Source: Polynucleobacter sphagniphilus
GTDB lineage: Bacteria > Pseudomonadota > Gammaproteobacteria > Burkholderiales > Burkholderiaceae
NCBI RefSeq assembly: GCF_001953355.1
Contig: NZ_MPIY01000001.1
Coordinates: 1-64,000 of the forward strand
Reading direction: 5' to 3'
Length of the DNA stretch: 64,000 nucleotides
Positions 33,346-41,877 of the stretch are shown here, one piece after another (position 1 is the first letter of the stretch; every line of letters begins with the position of its first letter). The position numbers and the translations under genes are program-made. The notes under the pieces are model-generated. The model did not search any database and had not been told where the DNA came from. It saw only the letters and a list, made by a program, of their open reading frames with translations.

Positions 33346-34572
33346 ATGAAGTTCAAAGTAATTTATTCGCTGATGTTCGCTGCTGGTATGACCTTGACAG
33401 GCCTAGCCAGCGCTCAAGCACCAGCTGCTCCAGTTGCGATTCCCCCTACTTGGGCGCAAGGCCGCACTGCGGATGGTATGAATCCTTCTTTAGCTCCCAG
33501 CCCACCTGGTATCTCGGCAATGCCTGTAGAAGATATCCCGGTAAGTAAATTAAAGGTGCCACCTGGTTTTAAGATTGAGCTCTGGGCAGCTGGTATGCCC
33601 AATGGCCGCTCTATGACTGAGGCGCCAAGTGGTACTGTGTTTGTTGGTACCCGCTTTACAGGTAACGTCTATGCGGTAGTGACTAAAAATGGCAAGCGTG
33701 AAGTCAGGACGATTGCCAAAGGATTGCATCGTCCAAATGGCGTCGCATTTATTGATGGCTCATTGTATGTGGCCGAGTTGTCACGCATTATTCGCTACGA
33801 CAACATTGAGCAAAATTTAGATAATCCACCTGCACCCGTAGTAGTGTTCGATGCGCTGCCAAAAGATGAGCCACATGGTTGGAAGTTCATGACAGTCAGT
33901 CCAGATAAAAAGTACCTCTATTTTCAGATTGGTACCCCTTCGAATATTATCATTCCACCTTATACACATGCAGCTATTGTGCGTTTGAATCTCAAAACCA
34001 ATATCTTGGAATATGTTGCTACGGGCGTGCGTAACAGCGTTGGTATGGATTTCCAAAAAGGCACGAATGAATTGTGGTTTACCAATAATGGCCGCGATTG
34101 GGTTTCTGAAGATTTACCAAATGACACTTTGAATCGTTTAGTGCGCCCTAAAGGAATGAACTTTGGTTATCCGTTCTGTCATCAAGGCGACTTGGTTGAT
34201 CCAGATTTGGGTAAAGGTCGTTCATGTGATGAGTTCGATAAGCCAGAAATGAAATTGGGTGCACACGTAGCTGCCTTGGGAATGCGTTTTTATAATGGCC
34301 AGCAATTCCCAGCAGAATACAAAGGCAATATCTTTATTGCCGAGCATGGTTCTTGGAATAAAACCAAAAAATCAGGCTACCAAGTGGTGCGTGTAGTGTT
34401 GGATGCCAAAAATAAGCCGATCAAGCTTGAGCCATTTGTCACGGGTTGGTTAGATAGCAGTAATAACGAGGCCTGGGGTCGCCCAGTCGACGTGCAAGTA
34501 CTCAAAGACGGATCGATGTTGGTATCCGATGATGAGACTGGCTCCATCTTCCGTGTGTCTTACGCCAAATGA
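33346..34572 (+). CDS. PQQ-dependent soluble sugar dehydrogenase-like protein
   Basis: A 408-residue exported protein with a signal peptide (to about TGLASAQ), a proline-rich stretch and a six-bladed beta-propeller of the glucose/sorbosone dehydrogenase family. Signature regions: VPPGFKIELWAAGMPNGRSM, GLHRPNGVAFIDGSLYVAE, VRNSVGMDFQKGTNELWFTN, IFIAEHGSWNKTKKSGYQVV and DGSMLVSDDETGSIFRV. It probably oxidises an aldose in the periplasm with PQQ, passing electrons to the cytochrome c encoded next, whose ATG overlaps this stop by four bases. Ribosome site GGAGA precedes ATG 33346. The sugar substrate is unknown. Confidence 0.8.
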   Translation: MKFKVIYSLMFAAGMTLTGLASAQAPAAPVAIPPTWAQGRTADGMNPSLAPSPPGISAMPVEDIPVSKLKVPPGFKIELWAAGMPNGRSMTEAPSGTVFVGTRFTGNVYAVVTKNGKREVRTIAKGLHRPNGVAFIDGSLYVAELSRIIRYDNIEQNLDNPPAPVVVFDALPKDEPHGWKFMTVSPDKKYLYFQIGTPSNIIIPPYTHAAIVRLNLKTNILEYVATGVRNSVGMDFQKGTNELWFTNNGRDWVSEDLPNDTLNRLVRPKGMNFGYPFCHQGDLVDPDLGKGRSCDEFDKPEMKLGAHVAALGMRFYNGQQFPAEYKGNIFIAEHGSWNKTKKSGYQVVRVVLDAKNKPIKLEPFVTGWLDSSNNEAWGRPVDVQVLKDGSMLVSDDETGSIFRVSYAK

Positions 34573-35171
34573 AATTGATCTTTAAGACGAAGGCCATCCT
34601 CGTGGTGGCCTTTTTTAATAGCCTCTTATTAATATCGAGTTTGGTTCATGCCGCGCCAGGAGATGCTGTGGCCGGAAAAGAAAAAGCACAAATGTGTTTT
34701 TCATGTCATGGCGAGAATGGCATCTCTATTGGGCCATCTATACCCAATCTGGCTGCGCAACCAGCCCTTTCTCTCAGTTATCAATTGATTCAGTTTCGCG
34801 GTGAGCAGCGCAAGGGCGGTGGCATGGAAGGGATTGCGCAGGCATTGAGCGATCAAGATATCCGCAATATTGCTGCCTACTATGCTGCCTTACCGCCACC
34901 ACCAGGTAAGCCTGGTAATCCGGATTTGATTGCCATAGGGCAGAAGCTGGCGGGTACTCTGTACTGCAATTCTTGTCATGGAGCCCAGTTACAGGGGCAA
35001 AAACATATTGCCCGCTTAGCTGGCCAATGGCAAGAATATGTAGTAACCCAGCTAAAAAATATCCGTTCTGGTGCACGTATCGATATGGACGGCACCATGG
35101 GCAGTGCCGCAAAGGGTTTAAGCGATGAGGATGTAGAATCACTGGCTACTTACGCCGCATCCCTTAACTAG
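34569..35171 (+). CDS. Dihaem cytochrome c (c4-like)
   Basis: A 200-residue periplasmic protein with a signal peptide (cleavage after LVHAA) and two haem c sites, CFSCHG (about residue 36) and CNSCHG (about 135), each in a cytochrome-c4-type domain with GPSIPNLAAQP and SYQLIQFRGEQRKGG, then HIARLAGQWQEYVVTQL in the second. It likely accepts electrons from the dehydrogenase encoded upstream and passes them to the terminal oxidase. An intrinsic-terminator-like hairpin overlaps codons 8-15 (34590-34616). Confidence 0.9.
   Translation: MKLIFKTKAILVVAFFNSLLLISSLVHAAPGDAVAGKEKAQMCFSCHGENGISIGPSIPNLAAQPALSLSYQLIQFRGEQRKGGGMEGIAQALSDQDIRNIAAYYAALPPPPGKPGNPDLIAIGQKLAGTLYCNSCHGAQLQGQKHIARLAGQWQEYVVTQLKNIRSGARIDMDGTMGSAAKGLSDEDVESLATYAASLN
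34590..34616 (+). terminator. Terminator-like hairpin within the signal-peptide codons of the cytochrome c gene
   Basis: Arms AAGGCCA (34590-34596) and TGGCCTT (34606-34612) with a nine-base loop, followed by a run of T to 34616, beginning 18 bases after the dehydrogenase stop. It has the form of an intrinsic terminator but lies inside the next coding region, so it may lower cytochrome expression relative to the dehydrogenase. Function inferred. Confidence 0.4.
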
Positions 35172-35192
35172 TACCCCTTTTAAGTCACCTCA

Positions 35193-36257
35193 TTGCAAAC
35201 TAAGAATCACTACCTATTTATTGATTTTTTAAAGGTTTTTGCTGCTTTCATCATCATCCTTCACCATCTATCGAGCTATGGGCAGATGGCGCAGGATGCT
35301 AGAGAATTGTTACCTGGAGTGATGGGATGCTTATTTGAGTATGGACGCTATGCTGTCCAAATATTCTTGGTGATGGGTGGGTATCTCGCCGCACAATCCT
35401 TGATGCGCGCCAATGCCGTTGATAAGCCCCGCAACACGCTTAAATTAATCATTAATCGTTATTTGCGTCTTTTTGCTCCTTATGTGGTTGCCTTGGTATT
35501 TACTATTGCCTGCGCTTGGGTGGCGCGCTTCTGGGTGAGCGATGAGTTTGTTGGCGAATCAGAAACGCTCAAGCAATTTTTGGCACATCTATTTTTCTTG
35601 CAGGGCGTCTTGGGCTTGGATTCGATCTCTGCTGGCGTGTGGTATGTGGCAATTGATTGGCAGCTCTATGCCGCGCTCACTATCATGTTGGCGACATTTC
35701 CTGGTTATCGCTCGCTAATCTGGATGGCTACTATTTTGATCGTCGCATCGCTGTTGTACTTCAATCGCCTCACGCAGTATGAAAATTATTTCTTCTACTT
35801 TATTGGCTCTTATGGCCTGGGTGTATTGGTTCATTTGGCGAAAGATCATGCCGATCCAGCGATTAAAAAACTGTCACAAGTCTTGCTTGCTTTGATTGGG
35901 GTGATTGTGCTGATCTCGAGTTTTCAGGATCTGTGGATTAGAAATATTCTGGCCTATGTAGTCGCAATTGCCTTGGTGCTGTGGGGCAGTCGGGCCTACA
36001 AGGATGAGAAACACCACAAAATGCATAACCTCGTCTTCTCTATCCTCTGGGGTAGTCGTCGGTCTTACTGTGCTTTCTTATTGCACTTCTCATTTATTTT
36101 GATTGCCAACACCATTTACATCGCTTCAGGCTTGAGTTTGCTTAATAATGGCTTGATCGCGATTGGGTTTATGCTAGCCACCATGATGGCGAGTTGGTTT
36201 ACCGCAAACTACCTATATCGCTATGTTGAAGTGCCTGCGCGCCACTTCAAGCTCTAA
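35193..36257 (+). CDS. Acyltransferase family 3 membrane protein
   Basis: A 354-residue integral membrane acyltransferase with about ten helices. The N-terminal motif FIDFLKVFAAFIIILHHLSS (residues 9-28) carries the catalytic-type histidine, and LLHFSFILIANTIYIASG near the end is typical. Such proteins move acyl groups onto surface sugars. The first codon appears to be TTG at 35193: no ATG precedes the family's first helix. It lies 21 bases after the cytochrome gene and is probably cotranscribed. Target glycan unknown. Confidence 0.75.
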   Translation: MQTKNHYLFIDFLKVFAAFIIILHHLSSYGQMAQDARELLPGVMGCLFEYGRYAVQIFLVMGGYLAAQSLMRANAVDKPRNTLKLIINRYLRLFAPYVVALVFTIACAWVARFWVSDEFVGESETLKQFLAHLFFLQGVLGLDSISAGVWYVAIDWQLYAALTIMLATFPGYRSLIWMATILIVASLLYFNRLTQYENYFFYFIGSYGLGVLVHLAKDHADPAIKKLSQVLLALIGVIVLISSFQDLWIRNILAYVVAIALVLWGSRAYKDEKHHKMHNLVFSILWGSRRSYCAFLLHFSFILIANTIYIASGLSLLNNGLIAIGFMLATMMASWFTANYLYRYVEVPARHFKL

Positions 36258-36260
36258 GTA

Positions 36261-36788
36261 TTAGAGACCTAATTCTTTGAGGCAGCGGAAGATTTCTCGG
36301 TACGCTTTTGGCGGCTTATTCTGCTCTTTTTCTCTACGCGCATTTCGGATTAAAGTGCGCATATTCTGAATATCCATCTCCGGAAACTGTTCAATCAGTT
36401 TGGTGAAGGCGGCATCATCAGCAATTAAGCGGTCACGATAGCTCTCTAAAAAATGCAGTTTGGCTGTTTCAGCTTTACTCACCCCTTGGATCGCGTCAAG
36501 ACGCTTCTGAATAGCCTCTAACTCTGTTTCATCCAAAAAGCGCATCAGCTTTCCGAGGTATTGCTTGTGCCTACGGATTGCTTCAAAACTTTTGATTTTG
36601 TTTGTTTCTGCGATGGCCGCCTTGATTGCCTCATCCATTGGAATGGTTTTGAGTGCGTCGCTACTTAAAGCGGCTAAAACCTCAGCCAGCTTTTGACGTT
36701 CAGTCATTTGCCGCTTTAGTTCGGATTTGCTGGGCCCGTCATTTGGATCTTCCAGTTTTGGGGTGCGATTTTTCTCATTGACGTGCAT
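36261..36788 (-). CDS. darP: Ribosome-associated protein DarP (YjgA, DUF615)
   Basis: A 175-residue DUF615 protein. The conserved blocks are SKSELKRQMTERQKLAEVLA (about residues 20-39), TIPMDEAIKAAIAETNKIKS, RRHKQYLGKLMRFLDETEL (about 72-91) and the basic C-terminal RTLIRNARREKEQNKPPKAY. DarP promotes late maturation of the 50S ribosomal subunit in E. coli. Monocistronic, convergent with the acyltransferase gene. Confidence 0.85.
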   Translation of the reverse strand: MHVNEKNRTPKLEDPNDGPSKSELKRQMTERQKLAEVLAALSSDALKTIPMDEAIKAAIAETNKIKSFEAIRRHKQYLGKLMRFLDETELEAIQKRLDAIQGVSKAETAKLHFLESYRDRLIADDAAFTKLIEQFPEMDIQNMRTLIRNARREKEQNKPPKAYREIFRCLKELGL

Positions 36789-36924
36789 TTGCTCATTTTA
36801 GACGGGTATTGGTTGGAATTAGTCTAAAAGCAGTTTTTGCTAGCGTTAGCGCGGAAAGCCTGTTTTGGTAAATAATGTTTCCAAAGTAATAGAATTTACG
36901 CAATAGCTGGCAAAAAATAGAAAA

Positions 36925-38577
36925 ATGACAACAGAGACCCCATCCGCTTTTATGAGCAGCGCTTCTGCTTATGACTACATCATTATTGGCGCCGGTAGTG
37001 CAGGCTGTTTGCTCGCCAAAAGCCTTTCGGCTAATCCCAATAAGAAGGTCTTATTGATTGAGGCTGGCAAAAACGACAACTACATCTGGATCCATATTCC
37101 GGTTGGCTATCTTTACTGTATTGATAACCCGCGAGCAGATTGGCGTTTTAAAACTGCTAATGAAGCTGGATTAAATGGACGATCCTTGCTTTATCCTCGC
37201 GGCCGGGTGCTGGGTGGCTGCTCTTCAATCAATGGCATGATTTATATGCGTGGTCAGGAAGGTGATTACAAAGCTTGGGTTACAGCAACGGGTGATGAAT
37301 CTTGGTCTTGGCAAAATGCCCTCAGACGCTATAAGGCAATTGAGGATTACCACGGGCCTGCCAATGAATGGCATGGTAAGGGTGGCGAGTGGACAGTATC
37401 TAAACAACGCCTGCGTTGGCCAATCATGGATGTGTTTAAGCAGGCTGCTATCGAGACCGGAATTCCGGCAAGCGATGACTTTAATACTGGCGATAATTTT
37501 GGTGTGGGTTATTTCGATGTGAGTCAGCGTGATGGCTGGCGCCTCAATGCCGCTAAGGCCTTTTTGCGTGATGCTGCTAAGCGCAGCAATCTCACGGTTG
37601 TGACGCAAGCGCTGGTTGATAAATTACTGATTGATCCGGCCACTAAAAATTGCTACGGCGTTCAATATCTTAAAGACGGCGTATTGACCAAGGCTTTGTG
37701 CCATATCGCTGCGCAAGGTGAGGTGATATTGAGTGCCGGTGCGATTGGTAGCGTTCAGGTTCTGGAGCGCTCTGGTGTTGGCGCTGCAGACCGCTTAAAT
37801 GCTTTAGGCATTCCCGTAATGAGTGATTTGCCCGGTGTTGGAGAAAACCTGCAAGACCATTTGCAATTGCGCATGATTTACAAAGTAAACGGTATTAAAA
37901 CGCTTAACACCAAAGCAAATACTCTGTGGGGCAAAATGCTCATTGGTTTGGAGTATTTCTTTAAGCGCTCTGGCCCTATGTCGATGGCGCCATCTCAGTT
38001 AGGTGCTTTTGCATTCAGCGCTCCTGATCAAGAGCGTGCCAATGTGGAGTATCACGTGCAACCACTTTCTTTAGAGAAGTTTGGTGAAGATTTGCATTCT
38101 TTCAACGCGTTTACTGCCAGTGTATGTAATTTGCGCCCAAGCTCTCGCGGTAGTGTGCACATTAACTCCTTGGATCCCGAGGCGCCTCCAGTGATTGCAC
38201 CCAACTATCTCTCTACCGAGGAAGACCGCAGAATTGCAGTGGAGTCTTTGCGTCTCACGCGCAAGATTGTGCAAAGCCCAGCACTGGCGCCCTACACCCC
38301 GGAAGAATACAAGCCAGGTAGTCGATATCAAAGCGATGAAGAGTTGGTTAAGGCGGCGGGCGATATTGGTACTACCATTTTCCATCCAGTAGGCACTTGC
38401 AAGATGGGGTGTGCAGATGACCCAATGGCGGTACTCGATTCGCAATTGCGTGTGCGGGGTGTTGGCCATTTACGGGTGGTGGATGCTTCGGCCATGCCAA
38501 CAATTACCTCTGGTAATACAGCTGCTCCAACCATGATGATTGCTCAGCGCGCTGCTGAGTTAATTACCGGTAAGTAA
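36925..38577 (+). CDS. GMC-family FAD-dependent alcohol/choline dehydrogenase
   Basis: A 550-residue GMC oxidoreductase. Signatures: YIIIGAGSAGCLLAKSLS (about residue 18, ADP-binding), RGRVLGGCSSINGMIYMRG (about 92, GMC signature 1), VILSAGAIGSVQVLERSG (about 270, GMC signature 2), and a C-terminal STNIFHPVGTCKMG-like FHPVGTCKMG with the catalytic histidine, then VVDASAMPTITSGNTAAPTMM. It oxidises a primary or aromatic/aliphatic alcohol; the substrate is unresolved. An internal ATG at 36952 is an alternative start. The EamA transporter gene follows eight bases later. Confidence 0.85.
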   Translation: MTTETPSAFMSSASAYDYIIIGAGSAGCLLAKSLSANPNKKVLLIEAGKNDNYIWIHIPVGYLYCIDNPRADWRFKTANEAGLNGRSLLYPRGRVLGGCSSINGMIYMRGQEGDYKAWVTATGDESWSWQNALRRYKAIEDYHGPANEWHGKGGEWTVSKQRLRWPIMDVFKQAAIETGIPASDDFNTGDNFGVGYFDVSQRDGWRLNAAKAFLRDAAKRSNLTVVTQALVDKLLIDPATKNCYGVQYLKDGVLTKALCHIAAQGEVILSAGAIGSVQVLERSGVGAADRLNALGIPVMSDLPGVGENLQDHLQLRMIYKVNGIKTLNTKANTLWGKMLIGLEYFFKRSGPMSMAPSQLGAFAFSAPDQERANVEYHVQPLSLEKFGEDLHSFNAFTASVCNLRPSSRGSVHINSLDPEAPPVIAPNYLSTEEDRRIAVESLRLTRKIVQSPALAPYTPEEYKPGSRYQSDEELVKAAGDIGTTIFHPVGTCKMGCADDPMAVLDSQLRVRGVGHLRVVDASAMPTITSGNTAAPTMMIAQRAAELITGK

Positions 38578-38584
38578 GTACACT

Positions 38585-39496
38585 TTGACGACACACAAAA
38601 GTAATCACTTACCCTTAAGTCATTTGCTATTGGCATTAGCGATTGTGGCGGTGTGGGGTACCAATTTCGTGGTGATGAAAAATTGCTTGAGTAGCTTTCC
38701 ACCATTTTTATTTGCCACGCTGCGCTACGTCTTTTCTTTGTTGCCAATGGTATTTTTTGTCGCCAGACCAAAAGTTTCTTGGCGTAATCTCTGCTTGTAT
38801 GGCCTGTGTACTGGGGTAGGGCAGTTTGGTGTGCTCTATTACGCCATTGAATCTCAAATTCCACCAGGCTTAGCTTCTTTGGTAATCCAAACCCAAGTAT
38901 TTTTTACCATTGGTTTTGCCATGTTCTTTGCAAAAGAGCGGCTCAAACTCTATCAGGCTATCGCGGTTTCCATTGCTTTAGTGGGTTTGATCATCATTGC
39001 CTTGCATACTGATGCTAATACGACCTTCTTGGGCTTATCTTTGGTGGTTTTTGCTGGATTTTCTTGGGGGGTTGCTAATACCGTCAGTCGCCGGGCCGGC
39101 GATATTAATATGTTCTCGTATGTTGTGTGGGCAAGCGCATTTTCTATTCCACCATTGATTTCGCTTACCCTGATTTTTGAGGGTGGCTGGCAGCAAGTTG
39201 GCTCAGCGCTTGTAAATGCTTCGCTAGCAGCTTGGATTGGCGTCTTTTGGCAATCATGGGGCAACACTTTATTTGGTTATGCCGCCTGGGCTTGGTTACT
39301 CTCCAAACATCCTGCTGCCTTAGTAGCTCCGGCCCCATTATTGGTGCCAATATTTGGCATGGGGGCATCAGCCTATTATTTGGGGGAGCCATTACCAGGC
39401 TGGAAACTATTGGCTGCAGGCTTGGTGATTACTGGGCTGGTAATTAATCTGTTTTGGCCCAATCTGCGTGAGCAACTTTACAAGCGTAACCCTTAA
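38585..39496 (+). CDS. EamA-family (DMT) transporter
   Basis: A 303-residue inner-membrane protein with ten helices in two EamA repeats. Visible are VAVWGTNFVVMKNCLSSFPPF (first repeat start), SLVIQTQVFFTIGFAMFFAKERL, AGFSWGVANTVSRRAGD (second repeat) and AALVAPAPLLVPIFGMGAS. It is an exporter or importer of an amino acid or similar metabolite, closest to the YdcZ/EamA O-acetylserine-type group. Start is probably TTG 38585, since no ATG precedes the first helix. Likely cotranscribed with the GMC oxidoreductase. Confidence 0.8.
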   Translation: MTTHKSNHLPLSHLLLALAIVAVWGTNFVVMKNCLSSFPPFLFATLRYVFSLLPMVFFVARPKVSWRNLCLYGLCTGVGQFGVLYYAIESQIPPGLASLVIQTQVFFTIGFAMFFAKERLKLYQAIAVSIALVGLIIIALHTDANTTFLGLSLVVFAGFSWGVANTVSRRAGDINMFSYVVWASAFSIPPLISLTLIFEGGWQQVGSALVNASLAAWIGVFWQSWGNTLFGYAAWAWLLSKHPAALVAPAPLLVPIFGMGASAYYLGEPLPGWKLLAAGLVITGLVINLFWPNLREQLYKRNP

Positions 39497-39569
39497 TTTT
39501 TTTACCTTACTTTGCATGGTCAATCATCACCTGCTAAGGTAAAACCCTTATTTAAATAGCTGCCACACC

Positions 39570-39610
39570 GACTGCAATGAATGTAAGATAGTTTTCAGTT
39601 CTTTGCAGTC
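39570..39610. promoter_or_regulatory. Spaced inverted repeat upstream of the liv operon
   Basis: Perfect 8-base arms GACTGCAA (39570-39577) and TTGCAGTC (39603-39610), 25 bases apart, about 52-92 bases before the substrate-binding protein start. Such spacing could seat two regulator half-sites. Regulatory role inferred only. Confidence 0.35.
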
Positions 39611-39624
39611 AATATATATAAAAA

Positions 39625-39641
39625 AAGTAATTTAATTACTT
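39625..39641. promoter_or_regulatory. 17-base palindrome upstream of the liv operon
   Basis: AAGTAATT-T-AATTACTT, perfect 8+1+8 symmetry, 20 bases before the ATG at 39662 and overlapping the probable -10 region of the promoter. Candidate operator for a dimeric repressor. The AT-rich setting makes a chance palindrome more likely than for the higBA site. Confidence 0.4.
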
Positions 39642-39661
39642 GTTCTAATCATGGAGATATT

Positions 39662-40858
39662 ATGAAAATTCGCCGTCATATTTTTGCAGTTGTTACTGCT
39701 GCAATGCTTTCATCTGGTGCCTACGCCGCTGATATCAAAGTTGGTGTAACTGGCCCCTATACTGGTGGCTCATCCTCAATGGGTGTCAGTATGCGAGACG
39801 GCGTACGTTTAGCTGTCAAAGAAATTAATGCTGCTGGCGGCATTAATGGAAATAAAATTGTCTTAGTCGAGCGTGATGATGAGGCAAAAAATGAGCGCGG
39901 CGTCCAGATTGCACAAGAGTTAATTAATAATGAAAAAGTGGTTGCCACTTTAGGGTTCATTAACACGGGTGTTGCCTTAGCTTCTCAGCGTTTTTATCAA
40001 GACGCAAAGATTCCCGTCATCAATAACGTGGCAACTGGTACATTAATTACGCACCAATTTCCAAACGCCCCAGAAAACTATGTTTTCCGTACGGCAGCTG
40101 CTGATGATATTCAGGCGCCGATGATTGCCAAAGAGGCGGTCGAGAAGCGTGGCTTGAAGAAAGTCGCCATTTTGGCTGACTCAACCAACTATGGGCAACT
40201 AGGTCGTGAAGACTTAGAAAAAGCACTTAAGAAATATGGCGTTACCCCAGTTGCTGAAGAGAAATTTAATTTAGGTGATGTCGATATGACCTCCCAATTG
40301 CTAAAAGCTAAAAACGCTGGAGCAGAGGTAGTGTTAACTTATGCGATTGGTCCCGAGTTGGCCCAAATTGCAAACGGCATGGCTAAATTGGGTTGGAAAA
40401 AACCAATCATTGGTAGCTGGACTTTATCCATGGCTAGCTTTATTGATACGGCAGGCAAGAACGGCAATGGGGCCACCATGCCAGAAACGTTTATTCAGGC
40501 GCCAGCCACTACACCAAAACGTAAAGCATTTGTAGAGGCCTATCTTCATGACTTCAAGCCAAAGAACGGCATCATTGCCTCGCCAGTGTCTGCGGCGCAA
40601 GGGTATGACTCTGTGTATTTATTGGCTGCTGCGATTAAGCAAGCAAATAGCACTGAGGGACCAAAGATTTTGGCGGCTTTACAAAACTTAAGCGCTCCAG
40701 TCGATGGCGTGGTGATGACTTATAACAAGCCATACACGCAGGCAGATCATGAGGCAATTAAAGCAAAAGATGTGGTGATGGGTGTTGTTGAAGATGGCCA
40801 CGTCGCTTTCTTGAATTCTGAAGATGCCGCTCCAAAAGCTGCTGCTAAGAAAAAATAA
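39662..40858 (+). CDS. livK: Branched-chain amino-acid-type ABC transporter substrate-binding protein
   Basis: A 398-residue periplasmic binding protein of the LivJ/LivK (Peripla_BP_6) family, with a signal peptide (cleavage after SSGAYA). It opens DIKVGVTGPYTGGSSSMGVS and has NAAGGINGNKIVLVERDDEA (about 55), VIGFINTG-like ATLGFINTGVALAS, and EEKFNLGDVDMTSQLLKAKN (about 200). It captures leucine-type amino acids, or in this family amides, urea or aromatic acids, for the permease encoded next. The exact ligand cannot be told. Separated from livH by a strong hairpin at 40916-40948. Confidence 0.85.
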   Translation: MKIRRHIFAVVTAAMLSSGAYAADIKVGVTGPYTGGSSSMGVSMRDGVRLAVKEINAAGGINGNKIVLVERDDEAKNERGVQIAQELINNEKVVATLGFINTGVALASQRFYQDAKIPVINNVATGTLITHQFPNAPENYVFRTAAADDIQAPMIAKEAVEKRGLKKVAILADSTNYGQLGREDLEKALKKYGVTPVAEEKFNLGDVDMTSQLLKAKNAGAEVVLTYAIGPELAQIANGMAKLGWKKPIIGSWTLSMASFIDTAGKNGNGATMPETFIQAPATTPKRKAFVEAYLHDFKPKNGIIASPVSAAQGYDSVYLLAAAIKQANSTEGPKILAALQNLSAPVDGVVMTYNKPYTQADHEAIKAKDVVMGVVEDGHVAFLNSEDAAPKAAAKKK

Positions 40859-40915
40859 ATAAGCAACCTTCAGTTTTGGTTCAATATGAAGCGATATTGC
40901 TCCGGCTGATTCCTT

Positions 40916-40950
40916 GACAAAACGCCGCCTCAATAGCGGCGTTTTGTCAG
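40916..40950 (+). terminator. Strong hairpin between livK and livH
   Basis: Perfect 13-base arms GACAAAACGCCGC (40916-40928) and GCGGCGTTTTGTC (40936-40948), seven-base loop, with a T-rich descending arm. It probably terminates part of the transcripts after the binding protein, or stabilises the livK mRNA end, giving more binding protein than membrane subunits. Confidence 0.65.
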
Positions 40951-40998
40951 CATTCTTAGAAATATTAAAACAGCATGTGTTTTTATTAGGTCAATACC

Positions 40999-41877
40999 AT
41001 GGAAATCCTTTCACAGATTCTGACAAGCGGCATTGCAGTAGGAATGATCTACGCTGTTATTGCTTTTGGCTTTCAGCTCACCTTTGCAACCTCGGGGACC
41101 CTTAACTTCGGTCAAGGCGAAGCTTTAATGTTAGGCGCTTTGGTTGGGCTAACGTGCGTTACAACTTTAGGCATGAATTACTGGCTCATGATTCCCGTGG
41201 TCTGTATATTTGGGATGATGCAAGGCGGTTTCGTGGAGTTAATTGGTGTGCGTCCTGCCATCAAAATTAAATCCGAATTTGGCTGGATTATGTCCACTAT
41301 TGCACTTGGAATTATTTTTAAGAACGTAGCTGAAAACATTTGGGGTCGTGATGCGTTGCCATTTCCATCCCCATTAAGCGATGAGCCAATAAATTTTCTT
41401 GGAGCAAATGTGCTGCCGATGGAAATCTTGGTAGTAGTAGGGGCCTTAGTGATGATGTTACTAGTCGAGTTCTTTAATCGTAAGACTATTTATGGGAAAG
41501 CCGTAGTTGCAACAGCTAATGATCGTGATGCAGCGGGCCTCATGGGTATTAATACCAGCCTAGTGATCACTTTCTCTTATGCACTCTCCTCTTTGACTGC
41601 AGCGTTTGCGGGGGTTTTAATTGCACCGTTGACTTTAACTGGCGCCACGATGGGTGGTGCACTCGGATTAAAAGCCTTTGCGGTTGCGATTATTGGCGGC
41701 CTCTCTAGTGGCCTTGGCATTATTGTTGGCGGCCTGATTCTTGGTATTGTTGAAACGGCTACCGGTTTCTATATATCAACTGGCTATAAAGACGTTCCAG
41801 GTTTAATTTTGCTACTGCTTGTGCTTGCATATAAACCCTCTGGCCTCTTTGGTAAATCTGCAATTAAGAAAGTTTAA
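40999..41877 (+). CDS. livH: Branched-chain amino-acid ABC transporter permease LivH
   Basis: A 292-residue permease with eight or so helices. Typical LivH blocks: SGIAVGMIYAVIAFGFQLTF (about residue 11), TSGTLNFGQGEALMLGAL (about 34), ATANDRDAAGLMGINTSLVI (about 172, EAA-like coupling helix) and GALGLKAFAVAIIGGLSSGLG. It forms the membrane channel with the LivM half of the next gene. Its stop codon overlaps the next ATG by one base. Confidence 0.9.
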   Translation: MEILSQILTSGIAVGMIYAVIAFGFQLTFATSGTLNFGQGEALMLGALVGLTCVTTLGMNYWLMIPVVCIFGMMQGGFVELIGVRPAIKIKSEFGWIMSTIALGIIFKNVAENIWGRDALPFPSPLSDEPINFLGANVLPMEILVVVGALVMMLLVEFFNRKTIYGKAVVATANDRDAAGLMGINTSLVITFSYALSSLTAAFAGVLIAPLTLTGATMGGALGLKAFAVAIIGGLSSGLGIIVGGLILGIVETATGFYISTGYKDVPGLILLLLVLAYKPSGLFGKSAIKKV

